Source: JAPLGE01 sp964355545
GTDB lineage: Bacteria > Bipolaricaulota > Bipolaricaulia > UBA7950 > UBA9294
DNA length: 11,461 nucleotides
Reading direction: 5' to 3'
NCBI GenBank assembly: GCA_964355545.1
Contig: CAYHEK010000051.1
Location: forward strand, 1 to 11,461
The position numbers were made by a program, and so were the translations under genes. Positions 1 to 6,419 of this stretch are shown here, one piece after another. The notes beneath the pieces were generated by a model, which searched no databases, was not told the DNA's origin, and was given only the letters and a program-made list of their open reading frames with translations. The stretch's first letter is position 1; every line of letters begins with the position of its first letter.

Positions 1-53
1 GTGGGTCAATCGTAAACCGGCGGAAACGGGTCAAAACAAACCCGGCGTTGACA
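1..53. mobile_element. Terminal end of an IS21-family-like insertion sequence (partial, runs off the left edge)
   Basis: Two imperfect direct repeats lie at 1-22 and 26-47 with a 25-base period. Both contain GGGTCAA near the start and CCGGCG at the end, and 15 of 22 positions match. They are followed by GTTGACA at 47-53. Repeated GGGTCA...ACCGGCG blocks ending in GTTGACA are, from memory, typical of IS21-family (istA/istB) ends. No transposase is visible because the element would lie to the left of the window. The DUF3800 reading frame opens directly after base 53, which fits an insertion into that gene. The family assignment rests on recall of end sequences and was not searched. Confidence 0.6.
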
Positions 54-826
54 CCTGCGCGAGGCGGAGATCCACGCAGCCTGGATGCACCGTCGGTACA
101 CCGAACAGGAGTCAATCGACGGGTTCGAGGCGCTCAGTCCCGACGACAGGCGGACGGCAGCGGAGGCAGCGATTCGAAGGCGAGCCGGAGTAATCGGCGT
201 TCAGGGGAGCAAGAAGAAGATCGAGGCCTACCCGACGCGAGAGCCGCGCGATTCGACCCTACCTCCATCTGACACGCGCTGAGAGGCTGCAGTGCCTCGA
301 AGCGTTGGCGCGCGAGATCTCCTTGCCGTCGGACGTGCGCGTGTTTGCAGATGCAATCAGCAAGCCAGACTACGTGCTAAGCAATTGCACCCCGTACGAG
401 ATGGCCTTTGAACAGGTCTTGACCAGGTTCCAGGCCTTCCTCACTATCAAGCAGGACGCGGGAATCGTTGTGCATGACAACAACTCCACTGTCGCTCCGC
501 GGCTCACGAGACTCACTCGCAAGTTTCTCAAGGTCGGCACCTTGTACCGGGAGATCACGAGCATTGTCGAAACACCGCTCTTCGTCGACAGTTCTCTGAC
601 GAGCATGATCCAGATGGCCGATCTTTGCGCTTTTGCGCTCAGGCGGCTGATCGAAAACGGCGAGGAGGACCTGTGGAACCTCATCGAGGTGCGCGGAGAC
701 CGCAGGGGGACCCGATGCGTCGGTGTTCGACACTACACGGGTAAGCGAGTCTGCAGTTGTAGGGTTTGCCGCGCTCACGGCCGCGAACCCGGACAGCCAA
801 CTTCAGCGACAGCCGCGACCGCCTAG
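54..826 (+). pseudogene. DUF3800 domain gene remnant, 5' truncated and frameshifted
   Basis: The first part reads in the frame of base 55 (LREAEIHAAWMHRRYTEQES onward) up to a stop at 280-282. The second part reads one base over and continues to TAG at 824-826 (PYLHLTRAERLQCLEALARE, later FVDSSLTSMIQMADLCAFAL, then VGVRHYTGKRVCSCRVC). Together they match the middle and C-terminal parts of DUF3800 proteins, including the HLTRAER segment, the QMADL segment and a Cys-rich tail. The frame change falls at about 240-262. The N-terminal YxDESG-type catalytic segment (the family is RNase H-like) is missing, and the coding sequence begins beside the IS21-like end. Base composition looks less GC-biased than the operon to the right, as expected of acquired DNA. 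A TTG at 305 could start a 173-residue C-terminal fragment, but it would lack the presumed active site. The frameshift could also be an assembly error. Confidence 0.75.
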
Positions 827-831
827 TGCTC

Positions 832-872
832 CCGGGGGCGCATGTGGTCAGATGCGGTTGACCCGCCCCCGG
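832..872. terminator. Bulged GC-rich stem-loop after the DUF3800 remnant
   Basis: CCGGGGGCG at 832-840 is the perfect reverse complement of 864-872. Inside it, GGTCA at 846-850 pairs with TGACC at 859-863, leaving an eight-base loop and a five-base bulge (841-845) on one side. It begins five bases after the stop at 826, where a terminator would sit for rightward transcription. Neither side carries a T-run, so it is not a classical intrinsic terminator. It could instead be a small repeat or mobile-element relic. Confidence 0.4.
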
Positions 873-1063
873 TGAACGGTCCACTTCTTGAGCTAGTCTC
901 AGGACGTGCTCTTAGGCTGTGGCCCACGCCGCGACTTCCTGCGGCTGGCGAAAGGATTTGAGGGCCGCCTCCAGGCCCTCGCGAACATTGCTTCAACGTC
1001 GGAGCCAGTGTTGCCGTCCAGGGAAGGTCTCTGCGCTAGCTCGCAGATTTATGGGAATCTCTC

Positions 1064-1081
1064 GGAGGCCAATCTGCCTCC
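1064..1081 (-). terminator. Weak candidate terminator hairpin downstream of hpnA
   Basis: GGAGGC at 1064-1069 and GCCTCC at 1076-1081 form a perfect six-base-pair stem with a six-base loop, about 80 bases beyond the hpnA stop. It lies where the leftward operon should end. No U-tract follows in the leftward direction, so termination here is a guess and Rho-dependent termination is equally possible. Confidence 0.25.
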
Positions 1082-1161
1082 TGACGTCGGGCCACCCGCG
1101 GGGACTAGACGCTCCAGTCGTTGTCGACGATATCAGGACGCAAGGGGCATTCACTCCAGCT

Positions 1162-2181
1162 TCAGCTACGTCTCGGCGGGGGCTCCGCGGGGCCGGGAGG
1201 GGCGTAGCCGTTCGCCCAGAACCATTCGACCGCCCGGCGGAGTGCCTCCCGCGCCGGCGTCTGAGGAAGGCCGAGCTCTTCGACCGCCTTCCTGGAATCG
1301 TAGTACATCGGGTGGAGGGAGAGGCGAACGGTCGTAGGCGTGAGCCGCGGCGTGCGGCGGGTGACGAGTGCGCCCAGTGCGCTCGCGTAGGAGAGTCCGA
1401 GGATCGGAAGGTAGGGGAGGCGCACCCGCGGCGTCGGGAGGCCCGTGATCTCCGCCAGGAGCTCGAGGAGCCGCTTCATCGTCACGTTCTCTCCGCCCAA
1501 GATGTAGCACTCGCCCTTCCGCCCCTTCTCCGCGGCGAGGAGGTGCCCCCGCGCCACGTCCTCCGCCGCGACCACATTCATGCCCGTGTCGACGTACGCC
1601 GGCATCCGCCGGTTCAGGAAGTCCGTGATCACCCGCCCCGTCGGGGTGGGCTTCGTGTCGTAGGGACCCACGGGGAAGCTTGGGTTCACGATCACGACCG
1701 GAAGCCCTCTCCGTGCGAATTCGAGGGCGATCTCTTGGCCGAGGCACTTGCTTTTCTTGTAGTCGCTCGCGGGGCCCCGCGGGGCGACCGGCGTCGTCTC
1801 GTCGGCGGGGGCTCCGTCCGCGCGCAGGCCGATCGCGGCGACCGAGCTTGTGTACACGACGCGCTCCGCGCCCGCGTCCCAGGCCGCCTGGAGGACGTGC
1901 CGCGTCCCGTCCACGTTCGTCGCGTAGATCGCCTGGCGGGGGCGCACCCAAAAGGAGTAGAGGGCAGCGACGTGGAAGACGAGCGGACACCCCGCGAGGG
2001 CCCGCCTCACGGACGCCAGGTCCCGCACGTCCCCCGTGACAAGCTCGATCGATAGCCCGGCCAGATTCCGGAGATCGGACTCAGGCCGGACGAGGGCCCG
2101 CACCTCGTAGCCTCGGTCGAGGAGCGCCCGGACCACGTTCGACCCGAGGAACCCCGCCGCCCCGGTCACGAGCGCCCTCAT
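1162..2181 (-). CDS. hpnA: Hopanoid-associated sugar epimerase/dehydratase (HpnA-like, extended SDR)
   Basis: The protein has 339 residues, normal for HpnA. It is an extended short-chain dehydrogenase/reductase with an N-terminal Rossmann fold: TGAAGFLG at residues 6-13 binds NAD(P), TSS is at 111-113, and the YxxxK catalytic pair is Y141/K145. The C-terminal half (NPSFPVGPYDTKPTPTGR, then ECYILGGENVTMKRLLELLA) follows the HpnA-type pattern. HpnA is routinely found in hopanoid clusters and is named a hopanoid-associated sugar epimerase, but its substrate is not firmly established; a role in modifying the ribose-derived side chain is inferred. ATG 2181 is chosen because it overlaps the DUF116 stop as ATGA and has GAGGGG just upstream. 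The frame stays open to 2613, but that extension is out-of-frame DUF116 sequence. It is the last gene of the leftward operon. Confidence 0.87.
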   Translation of the reverse strand: MRALVTGAAGFLGSNVVRALLDRGYEVRALVRPESDLRNLAGLSIELVTGDVRDLASVRRALAGCPLVFHVAALYSFWVRPRQAIYATNVDGTRHVLQAAWDAGAERVVYTSSVAAIGLRADGAPADETTPVAPRGPASDYKKSKCLGQEIALEFARRGLPVVIVNPSFPVGPYDTKPTPTGRVITDFLNRRMPAYVDTGMNVVAAEDVARGHLLAAEKGRKGECYILGGENVTMKRLLELLAEITGLPTPRVRLPYLPILGLSYASALGALVTRRTPRLTPTTVRLSLHPMYYDSRKAVEELGLPQTPAREALRRAVEWFWANGYAPPGPAEPPPRRS

Positions 2182-2732
2182 CGCCCCTCGCCAGACGGCC
2201 CTCTTCGCTTCCCTCCCCCCTCGCGCGGTCGTCCCTCGGCGCGCGTCGCGAGGGAACCTGCGAGCGTCGCCACTCCCCTCTCCACGCTCTCTTCCTGAGG
2301 AAGGTCGGCCGAGGCGCTCGAGCGGAGCGCCGCGAGGGCCTCCGCGAGGTCGACCTCGGTGTCGACACAGCCGTCGCGGAGAAGGGGGATCGCGACGACC
2401 TGGGGGCCCCGCCTCCGCTTCCTGACCGCCTGGACCCCCTCCTCTAGCTCCTTGCGGCAGGCGATAGCGACCACGGCGCGCGGGGCGGTCTCCTCCACGA
2501 AGCGCGCGGCGAGCGCTCCCCCGGGAGCAATGCAAACCCCCTTGTAGCCCAGCCGCACGGCCTCCTCCCGGAGCACTCGAATGGAGCAGGACTCGCGGCA
2601 GTCCGACGGGCACTGGAACCCATCCCGCGAGGGCCTCCCGGGACAGGTCTGGCTCGGCCGGAGGCAGTGCGGGAGGAGCAGCACCCGCTCGCCGGGCGGC
2701 ACGTGCGCAAGCGCCTTCTCAACCCTATTCAT
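2178..2732 (-). CDS. DUF116 domain protein, cysteine-rich, function unknown
   Basis: The 184-residue protein opens with the DUF116 signature ERVLLLPHCLRPSQTC. A cysteine cluster follows (C23, C30, C41, C45, C49), then YKGVCIAPGGALAARFV (C67), VVAIACRKELEEG (C92) and IPLLRDGCVDTEVDLAEAL (C122). The family has no assigned reaction. The cysteine spacing suggests metal or Fe-S binding, which is inference. The last 45 residues or so are low-complexity and rich in Arg, Gly and Glu. ATG 2732 overlaps the yjbQ-like stop by eight bases and has AGAGG six bases upstream. GTG 2753 in the same frame would add seven residues but lacks a better site. Its place between the YjbQ gene and hpnA, with overlaps on both sides, ties it to the hopanoid operon. 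The family call is firm; the role is unknown. Confidence 0.85.
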   Translation of the reverse strand: MNRVEKALAHVPPGERVLLLPHCLRPSQTCPGRPSRDGFQCPSDCRESCSIRVLREEAVRLGYKGVCIAPGGALAARFVEETAPRAVVAIACRKELEEGVQAVRKRRRGPQVVAIPLLRDGCVDTEVDLAEALAALRSSASADLPQEESVERGVATLAGSLATRAEGRPREGGGKRRGPSGEGR

Positions 2733-3216
2733 GTCCGTCCTCTGCGTTCCCACCGAAGAGCTGGATGCTCACCTCGCGGACCCTCGGACGATCGAGCTCC
2801 ACGAGAAAGACCCGCTGCCAGCGCCCGAGGAGGAGTCTCCCCGCCTCGATGGGGACGACCTCACTCGCGCCCAGGAGGAGGTGCTGGCAGTGAGCGTGGG
2901 CGTTGGGACACTCGTCCTCGGTCATGTTGTGGACCCGAATCCCGAAGTCATTGTGCCGGTAGTAGAGTTCCCGCGGCGCGACCCGCTTGAGGAACTCCTC
3001 CATGTCCGCAATGAGGAGGGGCTCGTTCTCGTTCAGGCGGATCGCCGCGGTCGTGTGGTGACAGAAGATCACCGAGAACCCTTCGCGGACCCCGCTTTTG
3101 TCGATGAGGCGTTGCACCTCGTCGGTGATGTCCAGAAACTGCGGCGCTCGCTCCGTTCTCACGCGAAGCCGCAGGAGGCGAACGATCGGCCGGGCGCTAG
3201 CAGAGGTCAGTCCCAC
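2725..3216 (-). CDS. YjbQ/UPF0047 family protein
   Basis: The 163-residue protein carries the UPF0047 core. FCHHTTAAIRLNENEP (residues 51-66) contains the conserved His-Thr-Thr and Asn/Glu residues. PNAHAHCQHLLLG (104-116) is the second His-containing motif. IEAGRLLLGRWQRVFLVELDRPRVREV (123-149) is the usual C-terminal segment. The family is often annotated as secondary thiamine-phosphate synthase because E. coli YjbQ shows weak activity of that kind; its true role is not settled. It is slightly longer than the usual 130-140 residues because of an N-terminal lead. GTG 3216 is chosen because GGAGGAGGG lies seven bases upstream. It overlaps the end of ispH by 20 bases, and the DUF116 start overlaps its stop. 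Nothing else in the window concerns thiamine, so a link to isoprenoid or side-chain chemistry is conceivable but unproven. Confidence 0.85.
   Translation of the reverse strand: MGLTSASARPIVRLLRLRVRTERAPQFLDITDEVQRLIDKSGVREGFSVIFCHHTTAAIRLNENEPLLIADMEEFLKRVAPRELYYRHNDFGIRVHNMTEDECPNAHAHCQHLLLGASEVVPIEAGRLLLGRWQRVFLVELDRPRVREVSIQLFGGNAEDGHE
2739..2743 (-). promoter_or_regulatory. Ribosome binding site deciding the DUF116 start
   Basis: AGAGG on the minus strand lies six bases before ATG 2732, within the yjbQ-like coding end. It favours ATG 2732 over GTG 2753. Confidence 0.5.
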
Positions 3217-3895
3217 GACGATTCCCTCCTCCCACTCTCAGTTTCTCCAGGCGTCCGATCACTTGGTCGATCACGTGGTCTGGGGTCGACGCCCCGGCGG
3301 TCACTCCAACGCGGGAGAGATCGAAGAGCCACTCAGGGTCGATCTCCTGCGCGGACTCGATGAAGTACGTCCGCACCCCGGTCGCCTCGCAGGTCTCGGC
3401 GAGCTTNNNNNNNNNNNNNNNNNNNNNNNNNNNNNNNNNNNNNNNNNNNNNNNNNNNNNNNNNNNNNNNNNNNNNNNNNNNNNNNNNNNNNNNNNNNNNN
3501 NNNNNNGAGAGGAGCCCGCGCACCTCGGGGTGGGCCTCCTCGCCGTAGATGAGGAGGGTATACCCCTTCTCGGAGAAGTGCCGCGCCGCCTCCTGCGCCC
3601 GGGTCACGATCGGGCAGGTTGTATCCACAAGCTTGAGTCCTCGCCGGCGGATCTCCTCATACACCTCCGGCCCGGCCCCGTGAGCGGTGATCGCTACCGC
3701 CGGGACGTGCACCTCGTCCAGAGATTCGGCTACGGACGCCCCCAGCCGGGCGAGCCGTTCGACCACCTGGGCGTTGTGGACGATGGCGCCCAGGGTGGCG
3801 AGAGGCCCCTCCCGAGCCAGGTGCTCCTCCACCATCTGCACCGCCCGGCGCACTCCGGGGCAGAACCCGTACACCTTCGCCCGCTCGATGATCAT
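3197..3895 (-). CDS. ispH: 4-Hydroxy-3-methylbut-2-enyl diphosphate reductase (IspH), interrupted by an assembly gap
   Basis: IspH performs the last step of the MEP pathway, reducing HMBPP to IPP and DMAPP with a [4Fe-4S] cluster. The N-terminal 129 visible residues include FCPGV (C12), GAIVHNAQVVERL, TAHGAGPEV, and DTTCPIV (C94). After the gap the reading resumes as KLAETCEATG and ends with SRVGVTAGASTPDHVIDQVI, the usual C-terminal motif. The third cluster cysteine (C197 in E. coli) and the substrate-binding SxN motif fall in the N run at 3407-3506. Compared with E. coli IspH, roughly 95-100 residues should lie there, so the 100-N run is a placeholder and the displayed length (232 residues) is too short. 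ATG 3895 overlaps the SHC stop as ATGA and has GGGAGG seven bases upstream. It supplies C5 units for the hopanoid pathway in the same operon. Confidence 0.93.
   Translation of the reverse strand: MIIERAKVYGFCPGVRRAVQMVEEHLAREGPLATLGAIVHNAQVVERLARLGASVAESLDEVHVPAVAITAHGAGPEVYEEIRRRGLKLVDTTCPIVTRAQEAARHFSEKGYTLLIYGEEAHPEVRGLLXXXXXXXXXXXXXXXXXXXXXXXXXXXXXXXXXXKLAETCEATGVRTYFIESAQEIDPEWLFDLSRVGVTAGASTPDHVIDQVIGRLEKLRVGGGNRRGTDLC
3224..3232 (-). promoter_or_regulatory. Ribosome binding site supporting the GTG start of the YjbQ-family gene
   Basis: Reads GGAGGAGGG on the minus strand, seven bases before GTG 3216 and inside the ispH coding sequence. It is a strong match to the 16S anti-SD and makes the GTG start convincing. 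Confidence 0.65.
3407..3506. other. Assembly gap, 100 N inside ispH
   Basis: Exactly 100 consecutive N, a common scaffolding placeholder. The flanking ispH parts imply that about 290 bases are really missing, so all coordinates to the right are nominal. Confidence 0.97.
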
Positions 3896-5865
3896 CGAAT
3901 CGCCTCCCGATAGCGCCCCAGGGCCATCATCGGGAAGTAGTGACAGTAGAGGTGGTAGCGGATCATGAAGTCGGTCGGGAAGCCGGTCCCGGTGAAGTAG
4001 GGCTCGTCCCACGTCCCGTCCTTTTGTTGCGCCCGGACGAGGTAGTCGATTCCGCGGCGGACGGCCTCCAAGCCCGCCTCCCCGGCGGCGAGGAGGGCGA
4101 GGATCGCCCAAGCGGTCTGCGAGGCCGTGGATGGCCCTCGACCGCGCCGCTCGGCCTCGTGGTAGGAGCGCACGTCCTCCCCCCAGCCCCCGTCTGCGTT
4201 CTCGTGGGCAAGGAGCCAGTCCACCGCGCGCCGCACCCGCGGGTCGCTCATCCGGAAGCCGCACGCGGCGAGTGCCGGGAGCACGTAGCCGGTCCCGTAG
4301 ATGTGGTTCACCCCCCAGCGCCCGTACCAAGAGCCGTCCGTCTCCTGCTCCCGGAAGAGGTACCCAAGCGCCCGGTCGAGGGGACGGAACCCTCTCTCGT
4401 ATCCCAGCCATCCCAAGCACTCCACGATGTGGGCGGTGACGTCGGCCGACGGGGGATCGAGGAGCTCGCCGAAGTCGCAGAACGGGATCTCGCGCAGGAA
4501 GGCCTGGGTGTTGTCCTTGTCGAACGCTCCCCAGCCTCCGCTATCCGACTGCATCCCGAGGAGCCACTCGAGACCCCTCTCCAAAGCGTGCGTCTTCCCC
4601 TCCTCTGGGAGGGCGGTCCGGATGAGGGCCATCATCACCACCGCCGCGTCGTCGGTGTCCGGATAGACGTCGTTTTCGAACTCGAACGCCCAGCCCCCCG
4701 GGCGCGCTCGGCACCGCGCCTGCCAGTCCCCGCCGCGCAAGATCTGCTCCTCAAGGAGCCACTCCCCGGCCCGGACGAGCGCCGGGTGGTCCCCAGGGAG
4801 CCCACAGTCCTGAAGCCCGATCATCCCGAGACCCGTGTCCCACACGGGAGAGATGCAGGACTGAAGGCGGAAGGTCTCCTCCGTCTCGATCGCGTACCTC
4901 AAGAATCCGGCGACTCCCTGGCGAATCACCGGCGAGTCTGCCGGGTGTCCTAGCGCGTGGAGGGCGAGCAGGGAGTACACCCAGGGAGGCTGGATCCCGC
5001 CCCAGCACCCGTCCGCCTCCTGGCGGGCGACGATCCACTCCTCCGCCCGTCTCATCGCCTCCTTCCGACCCGGCTTCCACGGCGAGCGCTCATAGACGCG
5101 GAGGAGCCTGTCCGTGCCCCGGAAGAAGGCCGCCCACAGGCCAGGCTTCGTCGGGCAAGCGAGGGCGGCCCTCCGTCGTCCGCTAGAGAAGAGCTCGTCG
5201 ATGCGGGCGCGCTCGGAAACAGGCCAGACGGGCTCCAGCACCCGCAGGACCGCAAGGGGGAGGATCGTCCCGCGCGCCCACGCGCCAAACGAGTACAGAC
5301 TCACCGGAAACCAGGGGGGGAGGAGAACCAGCTCCGGAGGGAGCATCGGCGTCGCCCTCCACGGCCACTCCCCCATCGTCGCCAGCCAGCACTTCGTGAA
5401 GACCCGCACCCGCTCGACTCCGCCCTTCCCGAGGATCCACAGCCGCGCCCGCTCCATCTGCGGCAAGGCGGGATCGACCCCGGCCATCTTCAGGGCGACG
5501 TAGGCCTCGACCGTCGTCGAGAGCTCGCCCGGACCGCCGTACCAGTTCGGCCAGCTCCCGTCCTCCTGCTGCGCCCCGAGGAGGTAGCGCGCGATCTTAT
5601 TCCAGAGCCCTGGGTCCCCGATCCCGAGAATGTGGGTGAGGAAGAGATGCTCCGCGGTGATGGACGCGTTCGACTCGAGCTCCCCCCAGAAGTAGCCCGC
5701 CGGGTCCTGCCGCGCGAGGAGCCAGGACGTCGCCCGCTCGATCACGCGGTCCAGGTCCGCGGCGCGCGATCCGCCATCCACTACCTGCGGCCAAGTGTCC
5801 TGACGTACCTGCATCGCCCTAGTTTCCCCTCTGCCGATGCCTCGGTCCCTCATCTCCCGAGTCAT
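3892..5865 (-). CDS. shc: Squalene-hopene cyclase
   Basis: This 657-residue triterpene cyclase turns squalene into hopene and hopanol by protonation-driven polycyclisation; family members are monotopic inner-membrane proteins. The acid motif DxDD appears as DTDD at residues 403-406. QW-type repeats occur along the protein, for example around residues 53-60, 100-105, 282-288, 439-445, 507-513, 555-561 and 614-619. The segment PSADVTAHIVECLGWLG (471-487) and the C-terminal GTGFPTDFMIRYHLYCHYFP (626-645) are typical of bacterial SHC. Length is normal for the family. ATG 5865 overlaps the hpnG stop as ATGA and has GGAGGGA five bases upstream. The frame is open to 5979, but that part is hpnG read in another frame. 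It lies between hpnG and ispH in the operon. Confidence 0.97.
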   Translation of the reverse strand: MTREMRDRGIGRGETRAMQVRQDTWPQVVDGGSRAADLDRVIERATSWLLARQDPAGYFWGELESNASITAEHLFLTHILGIGDPGLWNKIARYLLGAQQEDGSWPNWYGGPGELSTTVEAYVALKMAGVDPALPQMERARLWILGKGGVERVRVFTKCWLATMGEWPWRATPMLPPELVLLPPWFPVSLYSFGAWARGTILPLAVLRVLEPVWPVSERARIDELFSSGRRRAALACPTKPGLWAAFFRGTDRLLRVYERSPWKPGRKEAMRRAEEWIVARQEADGCWGGIQPPWVYSLLALHALGHPADSPVIRQGVAGFLRYAIETEETFRLQSCISPVWDTGLGMIGLQDCGLPGDHPALVRAGEWLLEEQILRGGDWQARCRARPGGWAFEFENDVYPDTDDAAVVMMALIRTALPEEGKTHALERGLEWLLGMQSDSGGWGAFDKDNTQAFLREIPFCDFGELLDPPSADVTAHIVECLGWLGYERGFRPLDRALGYLFREQETDGSWYGRWGVNHIYGTGYVLPALAACGFRMSDPRVRRAVDWLLAHENADGGWGEDVRSYHEAERRGRGPSTASQTAWAILALLAAGEAGLEAVRRGIDYLVRAQQKDGTWDEPYFTGTGFPTDFMIRYHLYCHYFPMMALGRYREAIR

Positions 5866-6419
5866 CGTGTTCCCTCCAGGACCGGCCGCAGGGCGGCTGC
5901 GGCGCGGGAGAGGGAGAGGGCACCGAGGACCGCCCGCCGACACCATCGCACGCGCGGCCCAAGAGAGACGTCCTCCCACAGGGCGTCCAGCACCACCCGC
6001 ACGACGAGGAAGGGGATCCCGCGGCCGGAGAGTTCGGCCGCGAGGTAGGCCGACTCCATGTCGACCGCCACGGCATCAAGGCCCAGCCGGGCCTTCCCCG
6101 CCGGACCGATCGCACGGTCGACGGTGACGACTCCTCCCACCACGGCCCCCGCGAGCGCGGTCCGCGCCTTTTCGAGTAGCCTCTCGTCCACGGAGACGAC
6201 CGCGTCCTCCTCCGTGAGCGTCTCGGCCAGGATGAGGGTCCCGGGGAGGGCGTCGGCGCGGAGCCCGCCGCAGAACCCCACCACCAATGCGCCGGCCGGC
6301 CGCTTCTTCTCAAGCTGCGAAGCGAGCCTTGCCCGGGCCCGTTCGCCCGCCCCCACCGCGACCGTCCGCCCGCGGACGAACAGAAGCTCGGTCCGCAGCG
6401 CCGCCACGACCCAGACCAT
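5862..6419 (-). CDS. hpnG: Adenosylhopane nucleoside phosphorylase/nucleosidase (HpnG-like)
   Basis: HpnG removes adenine from adenosylhopane, giving (phospho)ribosylhopane on the way to bacteriohopanetetrol. The 185-residue protein has the MTAN/PNP-fold layout: an early acidic residue (E11, AALRTELL), GFCGGL at residues 48-53, VDMES at 119-123 binding the ribose, and VRVVLDALWED at 140-150 with the likely catalytic Asp D145. It is shorter than many family members (about 220-250), with little between the first strand and the GFCGGL motif. Start choice: ATG 6422 and ATG 6419 are adjacent. GGAGG lies only two bases before the first but five before the second, so 6419 is preferred; it makes a TGATG junction with the hpnH stop. 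Sitting directly after hpnH supports the specific role over a general nucleosidase. Confidence 0.87.
   Translation of the reverse strand: MVWVVAALRTELLFVRGRTVAVGAGERARARLASQLEKKRPAGALVVGFCGGLRADALPGTLILAETLTEEDAVVSVDERLLEKARTALAGAVVGGVVTVDRAIGPAGKARLGLDAVAVDMESAYLAAELSGRGIPFLVVRVVLDALWEDVSLGPRVRWCRRAVLGALSLSRAAAALRPVLEGTR

Larger units (their letters stand above)
827..1161. other. Intergenic region without a convincing gene
   Basis: This stretch separates the DUF3800 remnant from the end of hpnA, with the two flanking genes converging. It holds a bulged stem-loop at 832-872 and a small inverted repeat at 1064-1081. On the minus strand about 910-1045 gives short protein-like stretches in two frames (such as GLEAALKSFRQPQEVAAWATA ending in a stop near 911), but each is broken by stops. 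It may be a decayed coding remnant. I recognise no RNA gene. Confidence 0.6.

Noticed and set aside
48..272. 74-codon plus-strand open frame
   Set aside because: Arg/Ser-rich and overlapping the recognisable DUF3800 frame; no features of its own.
919..2055. 378-codon plus-strand open frame
   Set aside because: Antisense to hpnA, low-complexity Arg/Pro/Gly composition, no recognisable motif.
2182..2613. N-terminal extension of HpnA to 2613
   Set aside because: The extra 144 residues are DUF116 coding sequence read in another frame; the Rossmann motif begins right after ATG 2181.
3896..4420. N-terminal extension of IspH to 4420
   Set aside because: It is shc sequence out of frame; family homology starts at MIIERAKVYGFCPG.
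5866..5979. N-terminal extension of the cyclase to 5979
   Set aside because: Overlaps hpnG in another frame and ignores the ATGA junction with a good ribosome binding site at 5871-5877.
3940..6048. Plus-strand open frames of 337 and 363 codons opposite the cyclase
   Set aside because: Mirror frames of shc, whose DTDD and QW repeats prove the minus strand is coding.
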